In this document: positions 47,042 to 56,072 of the stretch, one piece after another
How the letters are laid out: each line of letters starts with the position of its first letter
How positions within the stretch are numbered: position 1 is the stretch's first letter
Position numbers and translations under genes: made by a program
Notes under the pieces: generated by a model
Databases searched by the model: none
Told to the model about the DNA's origin: nothing
The model's input: only the letters and a program-made list of their open reading frames with translations
NCBI GenBank assembly: GCA_963840445.1
Contig: CAWIZC010000032.1
Coordinates: forward strand, 310,001 to 374,000
Length of the DNA: 64,000 nt
Reading direction: 5' to 3'
Source: AWTP1-13 sp963840445
GTDB lineage: Bacteria; Pseudomonadota; Alphaproteobacteria; Rhizobiales; Hyphomicrobiaceae

Positions 47042-50000
47042 TCATTCCTGCGTGCGCTTGTCCATGGTTGCCTTAAGCGCGCTCAGGGCGGCAAACGGCG
47101 AGTCGGGATCGAATCCAGCCTTGCGTCCCGGCGGCGAGGCCTGCAGCGCCACCCGCGGCCGCTCCTCACGACGCGGCTTAGGGGGCTTGGCGCCGTCGCG
47201 ACGCTGCTCGCGCCTGTCGGTTCGCCGCTTGTCGCCGGACTGACCGGGCTTAGCCCCCTCGGGACGCGCCTGGTAGCCCTGCTGCCGCGGCCGATGATGC
47301 GGCTTGGGGCCTTCGCCGGGCTCGGCCGGCGAGCGTTTCTCCCGGTGGGCAGTCTCCACCACGCGCCCGCGCCGGCGCGGGCGCCAGATCTCTTCCCACC
47401 TGACCAGCTCGGCTTCCTTGGCCGTCGCCGCCTCGGTCGGGGCCAGGCTTTCAGCCGGCTCGTTCGCCACCACGGCAATCGGTTCGGCAGGTGTCTCCGC
47501 CATCCCGGTCGCGGCAGCCTCGGCCTTCACCTCATTCGCCGCTACGGCGATCGGCTCGGCAGGTGCCTCCGCCATCCCGGTTGCCGCAGCCTCGGCGTGC
47601 ACCTCGTTGGCCGCCTCGTTCGCCGCCACGACGATCGGCTCGGTAGGCGCCTCCGCCATCCCGGTTGCCGCAGCCTCGGCGTGCGCCTCGGCGGTCTGCG
47701 CAGTGGTCTCCCCCGCTGCGCCGGTCACCGCAGCCGCGGAAGCTGGCGGCTCGACCGGTATCGGCCGTCGGTCCGCCCAGAAGCCGAGCGCGCGCAGCAC
47801 ATTGCCCAGCTCCTCGGCCGAGCAGCCCAGGATCGACATCATGTCAGGCGTAGCCTTGAAGCCGCCATCGCCGGTTGCCCCCTTGGGCGGCAACGCCGGA
47901 TTGGCGGGATCGGCGCGCCAGGACACCAGCACGCGAATGAGGTCGGCCAGACGCTCCAGCATGTCGATGCGCACCGCGCGCGGACCGCACAGATGGAAGC
48001 CGGTGACCCGGTAATATTCGTCCAGCGTTCCGGCCGACGCCGGCAGCGACGTGAGCCCCGCACGCGGCGGCTCGGGACTGGTGGCGAGGTCGAGGCCGTG
48101 CGCCGCGCCGCTCTTCAACGTCCACAGCAGCAGCGCCAGCTCGGTGCTGGCCGGCTTCAGGATGGTCGGGAAATAGATGTTGAAGGCACCGAAGCGGACC
48201 CCGTACTTCCTGAGCTGGGCGCGAGCCGGTTGGTCGAGCGAGCGGATTTCCTCCGTCACGCTCTCGCGGCGCAGGACGCCGAAGTTTTCCGTCAACCGGA
48301 AGGCGATGCCACGGGCGAGGCCCAGGATGTCCTTGGCGTTGGCGATCTCGATCAGCGGCTTCAGCCGCTCTGCGATCAGCTCGGTAATCCAGGCGTTGAG
48401 GCGCTCCTGCACCTTCTCCTTGTCCGGGCCGGTCAGATGCTCGTCGGCCAGCACGACCACGACGGGCTTGAGCGGGTCATCGCCCGCCTCCAGGCGCGCG
48501 ATCTCCTCGTCGCGCCAGAGCACCTGCCCGCGATGCGTCAGCTTGAATGCGTCGCCCTTCGCGGCCGCGACGCGCCGCACGCGCATCGACAGCTCTTTCG
48601 CCAGCACATGCGCGGCGGCATTGCGGGTTGCCTTGCCGTGGATGCCCTCGGCCTCCGTGTCGGCAAAGAAGCGGAAACCCTTCAGGCGGCCGACGTAGTG
48701 CCGCTCCACCTTGACAGCGCCGTCGTCGCCGATTTCGGCATACAGCTCGTCCTTCTCTTTCAGACCGCGCATCAGGGCGCTGGTGCGGCGGTCGACGAAC
48801 CGCTGCGTCAGGCGCTCGTGCAGCGCATCCGACAGGCTGTCCTCGATGGCCTTGGTGCGCTCCTGCCAGTGCTCGTGGTCGGCCAGCCAGTCGACGCGGT
48901 TGGATACGAACGTCCAGGTACGGATGTGGGCGATGCGGTTGGCAAGCGTATCGATGTCGCCGTCGGTGCGGTCGGCAAATGCCACCTGCTTGGCGAACCA
49001 GTCGACGGGGATGCGCTCCTCGCCGGTCAGCAGGAACTTGTACAGCGTGGCCACCAGCTCGGCGTGGTTCTGTGCGGAGATCTTGCGGTAGTCGGGGACC
49101 TGGCACACCTCCCACAGGCGGCCGACGGCTGCCGGCGCAATCGCCAGCGCGGCGACCTCGGGATCACGGCTGACCGCCTCCAGTGCCAGGGTGTCGTCGG
49201 CCATGCGCGCCCTGGCCAGCCGGCTCTCGCGCGGCGTCTGGCGCAGACTGTCGCGCAAGCGCTCAAGCGAGCCGAAATCGACATCGCGGCTGCGCCACTG
49301 GAGAGACTTCACGGTGTCGAAGGTATGCGTCTCCAGCCGCTCGATGACATCCGCAGAGAAGGGCTCCACGCCGCCGGTTACGCCGAATGTGCCGTCGTTC
49401 ATGTGACGGCCGGCGCGGCCGCCGATCTGAGCCAGCTCGGCCGGCGTCAGCGCACGATGCACCTGACCGTCGAACTTGCGCGTGCCGGCAAAGGCCACGT
49501 GATCGACGTCGAGATTGAGGCCCATGCCGATGGCGTCGGTCGCCACCAGGAAATCGACGTCGCCGGATTGATAGAGCGCCACCTGCGCATTGCGCGTACG
49601 CGGGCTCAGTGCCCCCAGCACGACAGCGGCGCCGCCGCGCTGGCGGCGGATCAGCTCGGCGATGGCATAGACCTCGGAAGCCGAGAAGGCGACGAGCGCA
49701 CTGCGTGGCGGCAGGCGCGTGATCTTCTTCTCGCCGGCGTAGGTCAGCTTTGAGAGGCGCGGGCGCGATATGAAATTGGCGCCCGGAATGAGATCGGAGA
49801 TCGCCTCGCGCATGGTCTGGGCACCGAGCAGCAGCGTCTCCTGACGCCCGCGCACATGCAGCAGCCGGTCGGTGAAGACGTGGCCGCGCTCGGGATCGGC
49901 GGCGAGCTGCACCTCGTCGATGGCCAGGAAGTCGACATCGGCCTCGCGCGGCATCGCCTCGACCGTGCACACGTAGTAGCGCGGGCTCTCCGGCTTGATC

Positions 50001-50212
50001 TTCTCCTCGCCGGTGATGAGCGCGACTTTGTCGGCGCCGACGCGCGCGGCAACCTTGTCGTAGACCTCACGCGCCAGCAGACGCAGCGGCAGGCCGATCA
50101 GGCCCGTGTCGTGACCGAGCATGCGCTCGATGGCCAGATGCGTCTTGCCCGTGTTGGTCGGCCCGAGCACGGCCGTGACGTTGCGGATGCGGTTTGCGAG
50201 GTCGAGACTCAT
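47042..50212 (-). CDS. SUV3/MgpS-like DExH RNA helicase
   Basis: A superfamily-2 helicase of 1056 residues with Walker A GPTNTGKTHLA at the N-terminus, DEVQ box (AIDEVQLAADPERGH), helicase C-terminal motifs ATDAIGMGLNLD and QIGGRAGRH, and a long C-terminal extension. In mitochondria Suv3 works in RNA decay; alphaproteobacterial homologues probably do the same. Residues about 840-920 are a 24-residue repeat (EAAATGMAEAP...EPI.VAANE), and the last 130 residues are rich in Lys, Arg and Gly, probably RNA-binding and disordered. It is upstream of the S4 gene. Confidence 0.92.
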   Translation of the reverse strand: MSLDLANRIRNVTAVLGPTNTGKTHLAIERMLGHDTGLIGLPLRLLAREVYDKVAARVGADKVALITGEEKIKPESPRYYVCTVEAMPREADVDFLAIDEVQLAADPERGHVFTDRLLHVRGRQETLLLGAQTMREAISDLIPGANFISRPRLSKLTYAGEKKITRLPPRSALVAFSASEVYAIAELIRRQRGGAAVVLGALSPRTRNAQVALYQSGDVDFLVATDAIGMGLNLDVDHVAFAGTRKFDGQVHRALTPAELAQIGGRAGRHMNDGTFGVTGGVEPFSADVIERLETHTFDTVKSLQWRSRDVDFGSLERLRDSLRQTPRESRLARARMADDTLALEAVSRDPEVAALAIAPAAVGRLWEVCQVPDYRKISAQNHAELVATLYKFLLTGEERIPVDWFAKQVAFADRTDGDIDTLANRIAHIRTWTFVSNRVDWLADHEHWQERTKAIEDSLSDALHERLTQRFVDRRTSALMRGLKEKDELYAEIGDDGAVKVERHYVGRLKGFRFFADTEAEGIHGKATRNAAAHVLAKELSMRVRRVAAAKGDAFKLTHRGQVLWRDEEIARLEAGDDPLKPVVVVLADEHLTGPDKEKVQERLNAWITELIAERLKPLIEIANAKDILGLARGIAFRLTENFGVLRRESVTEEIRSLDQPARAQLRKYGVRFGAFNIYFPTILKPASTELALLLWTLKSGAAHGLDLATSPEPPRAGLTSLPASAGTLDEYYRVTGFHLCGPRAVRIDMLERLADLIRVLVSWRADPANPALPPKGATGDGGFKATPDMMSILGCSAEELGNVLRALGFWADRRPIPVEPPASAAAVTGAAGETTAQTAEAHAEAAATGMAEAPTEPIVVAANEAANEVHAEAAATGMAEAPAEPIAVAANEVKAEAAATGMAETPAEPIAVVANEPAESLAPTEAATAKEAELVRWEEIWRPRRRGRVVETAHREKRSPAEPGEGPKPHHRPRQQGYQARPEGAKPGQSGDKRRTDRREQRRDGAKPPKPRREERPRVALQASPPGRKAGFDPDSPFAALSALKATMDKRTQE
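47463..47690 (-). repeat. Tandem repeat within the helicase gene
   Basis: Three units of about 72 bp start at 47463, 47535 and 47619 (the middle one has 12 extra bases), each coding for about 24 residues of the pattern AEAAATGMAEAPAEPIAVAANE. The units are more than 85 % alike by eye and in frame, so copy number could vary without breaking the gene. Confidence 0.85.
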
Positions 50213-50359
50213 CCAGCACCACCCTCACCAGGATATCGAGGCGGAGGCATTGCAGAGCGCTGTGACAATATCAAGGGCCGGCGGCAAAAAAGCCGCGCTC
50301 CCACAGGGAAGCTGTGCAGGGTGCGCATACGCCTCAAAAAAGCTGAAGTTCGCAACCGG

Positions 50360-51190
50360 TCAATGCAGCAGAGCGATCTGCGGCTTGCCGTTCAAGACGA
50401 TATCCACCCGCTTGGAGACGATCGTCGCAACACCGGCCATGGTCGGGATGATGATCTGATACGGCACGAAAACGTTCGCCGAGGGGATCGGCCGCAGCAT
50501 CACCTCGATGGCGTCGTTGGCGGCCATATATTTGGTGTCGGAGTCGACCTTGTGCCCGGCGATCGGCAGGTAGCGGACACCGCAGACGTGGGCCATGCCC
50601 GGCTGACCGCTCGGCTGCTGCTCGACCACCTTCGTCTCGCCTTTGGGGGTCAGGACTAGGTCGAAGCGCTCCTTGCCGTCGAACACCGGCACGCGGCGCT
50701 CGCATGGATTGCCACCGGAGCCGCGCGCCACCGCCATGATGGCGCTCAGCGGGTCGAGCACGCCTTTGAGATGCTGCTCGCGCACCGGAATGACGTCGGA
50801 CTTGGCAGGCAGCACCGGCAGGTTCCTGACATCGGTGACCTCGCCGTTGGCGAACTCCATCTTGGTCGAGCCGGACTTCGCGCTGCTCTTGAAATCGAAC
50901 GAGAAGGCAGCCGGCTTCGGCGCCTGGTCCACGATCGAGCCGAAGCTGCGCGTGAAGCCATCCCAGGTGAAGGCACCGAGCAGGATCGACAGTTTGGCGT
51001 TGCCTACCAGCGTGTAACTTTGCTGCTCGGCCTGCGCCTCGAACTCGAATGAACCGACGGTAAATCCGTTGAAGTTCACGTCATAGACGGCGCGAACGCT
51101 TGCGGGCCAACCTTGGGCCGATGCGGGGCTTGCAATCGCAACCGAGGCGACCAGCACCAACGCAGCGCCAACTTGAACAACAGCACGCAT
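50360..51190 (-). CDS. DUF3108-domain secreted protein
   Basis: 276 residues with a signal peptide (MRAVVQVGAALVLVASVAIASPASAQG) and a DUF3108 domain: YDVNFNGFTVGSFEFEAQAEQQSYTL, PFDPLSAI-like LDPLSAIM, and CGVRYLPIAGHK. Function unknown; outer-membrane or periplasmic. The ATG at 51190 is preferred over one at 51220. The rpmB-DUF3108 neighbourhood is typical for Hyphomicrobiales. Confidence 0.85.
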   Translation of the reverse strand: MRAVVQVGAALVLVASVAIASPASAQGWPASVRAVYDVNFNGFTVGSFEFEAQAEQQSYTLVGNAKLSILLGAFTWDGFTRSFGSIVDQAPKPAAFSFDFKSSAKSGSTKMEFANGEVTDVRNLPVLPAKSDVIPVREQHLKGVLDPLSAIMAVARGSGGNPCERRVPVFDGKERFDLVLTPKGETKVVEQQPSGQPGMAHVCGVRYLPIAGHKVDSDTKYMAANDAIEVMLRPIPSANVFVPYQIIIPTMAGVATIVSKRVDIVLNGKPQIALLH

Positions 51191-51492
51191 GAGGAACACC
51201 CCGGCGAACTTCAACGCCATCACGTCGCTCAAACCCTCTACGCAACGCAACCTTGAAGCCCCCGTTCCGAAGGTATCCGGTTTTGCGTCATTTGTGTGTC
51301 CCGGTCACTATAGCCCGAATTCGGTAAACAAATCAGACACAGTCGCTCAGAAATGGTACGAGTGTCTTCAGCACAACTAGAGCAGGCCGCATCGGACTTG
51401 ACAGATTACCGACGCGACTGAAACCTGCAGCGAGGCTCACGGTCTAGGTGGAAACGAAGTGCTCCGCCGCAGGACCGATCCCACTCTAGGGC
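51191..51492. other. Intergenic region between DUF3108 and the rpmB promoter
   Basis: About 300 bp without a gene. TTGACA occurs at 51398 on the plus strand but has no good -10. The DUF3108 promoter should lie here; none stood out. Confidence 0.4.
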
Positions 51493-51520
51493 TTGACGTG
51501 TGCGGCTGGTCCTTTAGAAG
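51493..51520 (+). promoter_or_regulatory. Promoter for rpmB
   Basis: TTGACG, 16 nt, TAGAAG. The -35 is preceded by C (CTTGACG), the form common in alphaproteobacterial ribosomal promoters; the -10 is only fair. The predicted start near 51527 puts a terminator-like hairpin 10 nt into the transcript. Confidence 0.5.
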
Positions 51521-51536
51521 GGCCGCCGAGCGCCCG

Positions 51537-51564
51537 CGCCTCCGGTTTGCGGGGCGGTTTTTTT
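51537..51564 (+). terminator. Intrinsic-terminator hairpin in the rpmB leader
   Basis: CGCC(T)CCG pairs with CGGGGCG (7 bp, one bulge, loop GTTTG) followed by GTTTTTTTG. The T7 run ends 20 nt before the rpmB ATG. No gene on this strand lies upstream that it could end, so it works either as an attenuator of rpmB or as the end of a very short leader RNA. Confidence 0.65.
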
Positions 51565-51583
51565 GCGCCTATGGAGCGACATC

Positions 51584-51874
51584 ATGACCCGCCGTTGTGA
51601 GCTGACAGGCAAGCTGCCGATGTCCGGCCAGCTGCGCAGCCACGCCGAGAACAAGACCAAGCGCACCTTCCGCCCCAACCTGTGCGAGGTGACGCTGATC
51701 AGCGATGCGCTGCAGCGCAAGGTGCGCCTACGCGTCAGCGCGCACGCTTTGAAGACTGTGGAGCACCGGGGCGGCCTCGACGCCTTCCTGCTCAAGGCGC
51801 GCGAAGCCGAGCTCTCCGAGCGTTGCCAGCGCCTGCGGCGCGACGTCATCAAGGCCCGCAGCGAAGCGGCCTGA
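51584..51874 (+). CDS. rpmB: 50S ribosomal protein L28
   Basis: The 96-residue protein has MTRRCELTGKLPMSGQLRSHAENKTKRTFRPNL and VSAHALKTVEHRGGLDAFLLKA, as in alphaproteobacterial L28 proteins (longer at the C-terminus than E. coli L28). ATG at 51584 has GGAG 8 nt upstream. It is convergent with the esterase-like gene (27 nt). Confidence 0.96.
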   Translation: MTRRCELTGKLPMSGQLRSHAENKTKRTFRPNLCEVTLISDALQRKVRLRVSAHALKTVEHRGGLDAFLLKAREAELSERCQRLRRDVIKARSEAA

Positions 51875-51901
51875 CGCCTCTTTTCAAGTCCTGTCGCCAG
51901 A

Positions 51902-53002
51902 TCAGGGCCGGTTCGCGCTCTGCGCCTTGTTGCCCAGCAGCGTGAACTGCAGCAGCAGGGTCCGCTGCAGCAGCGAATTGAAATTGTCGTCGGATATCAA
52001 CGTGAGGATGGTCTCGCCGCCGCTCCCACGATGCACGGCGATGCCTTCCATATTGTCGATCTCGAAGCCGTTGTCGGCCTGGATGAGCACCCGCCCTTCG
52101 AGACGCGCTCCAGGCTTGATGTCGGCTACGGCCAGCTGGCGGATGCGCATCTTGACGCCTTCCAGCCAGCGGAAGCGCCGCTCGAGCACCAGCATGCTGC
52201 CGTCTTGCAGACAGGCCGCGCCGGTGATGTCGAAGCCGTCGATGTCGCGCAATTGGAAGCTCTTGGGTTCGCCGCCCGTCCAGATCCAGCCGGTGTGATA
52301 GCCGCTGCCGCGCGTGAACCTCTCGGCGAACGCCACGATCGATCCCTTCAGCGGACCGGCGCGCAGCACGGCAACGGCTTCCAGGCCCAGATTGGGGCTC
52401 ATGCGCCGGGCCTCTGGCGGCATCTTCAAATAGCCGGAGGGTGCGAGCAGCTCGCGGTCGCGGATCTCGAAACGGCCGACGCGATGCCAGCGCTCGAAGC
52501 CGATCAGCACGGAGCCGCGTCTCAGGTTGCCATCGACGAGCGCAAGGGCTTCAGCATCCTGCTCGCGCTTGCCGACCAGCACTCTGCCTCCGACATCGAG
52601 AATGGGGCCGATGCGCGCGCCGGACAGGCCGACCAGGCGACCGTCCGTGTATTTGATGTCGGCTGAAAGCCAGCCGCCGACGTCAGAGATGGCAAACAGG
52701 CTGTTACCATCGGTCTCGACGATCAGGTCTGACCAGCCGCCGAAATGCGTCGACGGAGAGGTCAGCACCAGGCCGCTGCGAAATTCGAGATCCCCGAACC
52801 GCTTGACGTCGGGGCGGCCACGCTCGAAATGCGTGAGAGGCCGGGCCGTGATCTCGATCGCCTCGGCCTTGGCGGGGACGGAGCCCTTGTCGTCCTCGGC
52901 GCGCGTCTGCATCGGTGCAAGACCGAGCGCAGCGCCGGCGGCCAACCCGCCCAGAACACGCCTGCGGCTGAGCCGGGACGATCGAAGGATGTCATGCATC
53001 AA
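51902..53002 (-). CDS. Tat-exported esterase-like (phytase-family) protein
   Basis: 366 residues: a twin-arginine signal (LSRRRVLGGLAAGAALGLA), then a beta-propeller-like domain of the 'esterase-like activity of phytase' family: FRSGLVLTSPSTHFGGWSDLIV, LLAPSGYLKMPPEARRMSPNLGLEAVAVL, and NGFEIDNMEGIAVHRGSGGETILTLISDDNF. Activity is inferred from family only. Positioned between rpmB and cobT, as in many Hyphomicrobiales. Confidence 0.85.
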   Translation of the reverse strand: MMHDILRSSRLSRRRVLGGLAAGAALGLAPMQTRAEDDKGSVPAKAEAIEITARPLTHFERGRPDVKRFGDLEFRSGLVLTSPSTHFGGWSDLIVETDGNSLFAISDVGGWLSADIKYTDGRLVGLSGARIGPILDVGGRVLVGKREQDAEALALVDGNLRRGSVLIGFERWHRVGRFEIRDRELLAPSGYLKMPPEARRMSPNLGLEAVAVLRAGPLKGSIVAFAERFTRGSGYHTGWIWTGGEPKSFQLRDIDGFDITGAACLQDGSMLVLERRFRWLEGVKMRIRQLAVADIKPGARLEGRVLIQADNGFEIDNMEGIAVHRGSGGETILTLISDDNFNSLLQRTLLLQFTLLGNKAQSANRP

Positions 53003-53068
53003 GCTTTGCGCATTGCGGCGTCACAAAAGTCCGCCCTGCAATGCTCCCTTCCAGGTCTGGCGATCTGA

Positions 53069-54952
53069 CTATTGCAATTTGCGGCGTGGCGAAGGGGCAG
53101 CCGGACGCCGTTGCGCACCGGGCGCGTCTTCCTCGAACAACTCGACGAGCTTGTCGGTCATGGCGCCGGCCAGCTCGGTCGGATCGGTGATGGTCACGGC
53201 GCGACGGTAGTAGCGCGTCACGTCGTGGCCGATGCCGATCGCGATCAGCTCCACGGGTGAGCGCGTCTCGATCTCGTGGATGACCTGGCGCAGATGCTGC
53301 TCCAGATAGGAGCCGGTGTTGACCGATAGCGTGGAGTCATCGACCGGCGCACCATCCGAGATCATCATCAGGATGCGGCGGCGCTCCGGGCGAGCCTGCA
53401 GGCGACGATGCGCCCAGGCCAAGGCCTCGCCGTCGATGTTCTCCTTGAGCAGACCCTCGCGCATCATCAGCGCCAGCGAGCGCTTGGCGCGCCGCCAGGG
53501 CGCGTCGGCAGGCTTGTAGATGATATGGCGCAGGTCGTTGAGACGGCCCGGATTGGCCGGCTTGCCGGCGGCCAGCCACGACTCGCGCGCCTGTCCGCCC
53601 TTCCAGGCACGGGTGGTGAAGCCCAGGATCTCGACTTTGACGCCGCAGCGCTCGAGCGTGCGGGCCAGGATATCGGCGCAGCAAGCCGCCACCATGATAG
53701 GCCGCCCGCGCATGCTGCCCGAGTTGTCGAGCAGCAGCGTCACCACCGTGTCGCGGAAGTCGGCGTCGCGCTCGTGCTTGAAGGAGAGCGGATGCATCGG
53801 ATCGATGACGACACGGGTCAGGCGGGCCGCATCGAGGGTGCCTTCCTCGAGATCGAAATCCCACGCGCGGCTCTGCTGGGCCATCAGCTTGCGTTGCAGG
53901 CGGTTGGCGAGGCGCGCCACAGCGCCCTGCAGGTTGCGCAGCTCCTTGTCGAGGAAGCTGCGCAGCCGTTCCAGTTCGTCGGGCGTCGACAGGTCGTCGG
54001 CCCCTACCTCCTCGTCGTGGGTGCGGCTGAACACCTTGTAGCCAAAGGCCTCAGGGTTATCGAGGACGTTGAAGTTGGGCCGCCAGGGCTCGCGCGCGTC
54101 GGCCATCTCGTCGCTGTCGGCGTCGGCCTCGAACTGATCGCTGTCGGCATCCTGCGCGCTCTCGCTGGTCTCGCCTTCCTCGCCCTCGCCGCGCTGATCC
54201 TCGCTGGAATCCTGCGAGTCCTCACCCTCGCTCTGATCCTCGGCGTTCTGGTCGCCGCTTTCGGGATCCTGCTCGTCGTCCTCGCCCTCCTCGCGCTCGC
54301 CCTCCGAGCGCTCCTCGGAAAGATCCAGCGTCTTGAGCAGGTCGCGCAGCTGGCGACCGAACGTCTCCTGGTTCTCGGCGAGCTTGTCCATGCGTGCCAG
54401 CGTGCGCCCGGCGCGCTCCTCGATCCAGGGGCGCCACAGATCGACCATCGCCCTGGCCGTCTCGGGCGGTGCGGCGCCGGTCAGCCGCTCGCGCACGATG
54501 AGAGCCAGCGCATCCTCGAGCGGGGCATCGGCCCGCTCGGTGATCTCGGCGTAACGGCCGTGGCCGTACTGGTCCTCGACCCGCGCCGTCAGGTTGGCTG
54601 CCATGCCCGGCATGCGGTTGGCGCCCAGCGCCTCGATGCGCGCCCGTTCCACCGCCTCGAATACGGCTCGCGCCGGACCTGCGGACGGCGCCAGCCGCGC
54701 GTGCACTTTCGCGTCGTGGCAGGCGGCCGTCAGGGCCAAGCTGTCCGCCCAGCCGCGGATCACGGCAACCTCGCGGGCGGAAGGGACACGCGACGGCTCG
54801 GGCAGCTGCACCAGCTTGCCGTCGATCTCCGGCTTGCCCGGCGCATAGTTGACCTGCACCTCGCCGTCGCCGGCGATGGCACGCACGGCAAGCCCGAGCG
54901 CCCGCTTGAAGGGCTCGGTCGGCGATTCCTTCTGCTTAGGTGCGGACGCCAT
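53069..54952 (-). CDS. cobT: Aerobic cobaltochelatase subunit CobT
   Basis: CobT with CobS and CobN inserts cobalt into hydrogenobyrinic acid a,c-diamide in aerobic B12 synthesis. The 627 residues have a CobT N-terminal domain, a long acidic linker (Glu/Asp/Ser/Gln-rich, about residues 215-290), and a C-terminal von Willebrand A domain with MIDAS LLDNSGSMRGRP. The open chelatase chaperone lacks catalytic activity itself. cobS lies 36 nt upstream; cobN is not in the window. Confidence 0.95.
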   Translation of the reverse strand: MASAPKQKESPTEPFKRALGLAVRAIAGDGEVQVNYAPGKPEIDGKLVQLPEPSRVPSAREVAVIRGWADSLALTAACHDAKVHARLAPSAGPARAVFEAVERARIEALGANRMPGMAANLTARVEDQYGHGRYAEITERADAPLEDALALIVRERLTGAAPPETARAMVDLWRPWIEERAGRTLARMDKLAENQETFGRQLRDLLKTLDLSEERSEGEREEGEDDEQDPESGDQNAEDQSEGEDSQDSSEDQRGEGEEGETSESAQDADSDQFEADADSDEMADAREPWRPNFNVLDNPEAFGYKVFSRTHDEEVGADDLSTPDELERLRSFLDKELRNLQGAVARLANRLQRKLMAQQSRAWDFDLEEGTLDAARLTRVVIDPMHPLSFKHERDADFRDTVVTLLLDNSGSMRGRPIMVAACCADILARTLERCGVKVEILGFTTRAWKGGQARESWLAAGKPANPGRLNDLRHIIYKPADAPWRRAKRSLALMMREGLLKENIDGEALAWAHRRLQARPERRRILMMISDGAPVDDSTLSVNTGSYLEQHLRQVIHEIETRSPVELIAIGIGHDVTRYYRRAVTITDPTELAGAMTDKLVELFEEDAPGAQRRPAAPSPRRKLQ

Positions 54953-54988
54953 GGCGCCAGTCAGCTCGACAACATCGGTTCGACAGGA

Positions 54989-56023
54989 TCAGCTCAGGGC
55001 AACGTTGGCGGCGCTCTCGGGCAGTTCCTCGCCGAAGCAGCGCTGGTAGAACTCCGCCACCACCGGCCGCTCCAACTCGTCGCACTTGTTGACGAAGGTC
55101 AGGCGGAAGGCAAAGCCGATGTCGCCGAAAATCTCGGCGTTCTCGGCCCAGGTGATGACGGTGCGCGGGCTCATCACGGTCGACAGGTCGCCATTGATGA
55201 ACGCCGAGCGCGTCAGGTCGGCGACGCGCACCATGTTGGAGACGATCTTGCGCTTGGCCTCGCTCTTGGCAAAGGACTTGGCCTTGGCCAGCACGATCTT
55301 GGCCTCCTCGTCGTGCGGCAGGTAGTTGAGCGTCGACACGATCGACCAGCGGTCCATCTGGCCCTGGTTGATCTGCTGCGTGCCGTGATACAGGCCCGAG
55401 GTGTCGCCGAGACCGATGGTGTTGGTGGTGGCGAACAGGCGGAACGCCGGATGCGGGCGGATCACCGACGACTGATCGAGCAGGGTCAGCTTGCCCGACT
55501 GCTCCAGCACGCGCTGAATCACGAACATCACGTCGGGCCGACCGGCGTCGTATTCGTCGAAGCAAAGCGCCGTGTTGGTCTGCAGGGCGTACGGCAGGAT
55601 GCCCTGCTTGAACTCGGTGACCTGCTTGCCGTCTTTCAGCACGATCGCGTCTTTGCCGACCAGGTCGATACGGCTGACGTGGCTGTCGAGGTTGACGCGG
55701 ATGCACGGCCAGTTGAGCCGGGACGCCACCTGCTCGATGTGCGTCGATTTGCCGGTGCCGTGATAGCCCTGGATCATCACGCGCCGGTTGTGCTTGAAGC
55801 CGGCCAGGATGGCGAGCGTCACCTCGCGGGCAAACACGTAGTCATTGTCGATGTCCGGCACGTGGTCGTCCGGCTTGGAGTAGGCCGGCACTTCCAGGTC
55901 CGTATCGATACCGAAAAGCTGGCGAACGGACACCTTCATGTCCGGCAGGCCGGGACCCCCGGCGGCTTGGGCTTGGGCGCGCATGTCGTCTCGTGTCCGG
56001 ATGTTTTTCCAGGTGCTCGGCAC
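54989..56023 (-). CDS. cobS: Aerobic cobaltochelatase subunit CobS
   Basis: The AAA+ ATPase subunit of cobaltochelatase. 344 residues with Walker A GYHGTGKSTH, Walker B CFDEYDAGRPDV, ATTNTIGLGDTSGLYHGTQQINQGQMDRWS (sensor and arginine-finger region). The N-terminal DMKVSVRQLFGIDTDLEVP is typical. It precedes cobT in one operon and follows the DnaJ-domain gene by 49 nt. Confidence 0.96.
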   Translation of the reverse strand: MPSTWKNIRTRDDMRAQAQAAGGPGLPDMKVSVRQLFGIDTDLEVPAYSKPDDHVPDIDNDYVFAREVTLAILAGFKHNRRVMIQGYHGTGKSTHIEQVASRLNWPCIRVNLDSHVSRIDLVGKDAIVLKDGKQVTEFKQGILPYALQTNTALCFDEYDAGRPDVMFVIQRVLEQSGKLTLLDQSSVIRPHPAFRLFATTNTIGLGDTSGLYHGTQQINQGQMDRWSIVSTLNYLPHDEEAKIVLAKAKSFAKSEAKRKIVSNMVRVADLTRSAFINGDLSTVMSPRTVITWAENAEIFGDIGFAFRLTFVNKCDELERPVVAEFYQRCFGEELPESAANVALS

Positions 56024-56072
56024 GCACGCCGCACCGGATGGGGCTTACGAAAGTCAGGTCTGGCAATCCGGC

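Noticed and set aside
46790..49753. A 987-codon plus-strand open frame
   Set aside because: It lies opposite the SUV3-like helicase; its translation has no recognisable domain and the strand composition is that of antisense frames in GC-rich genes.
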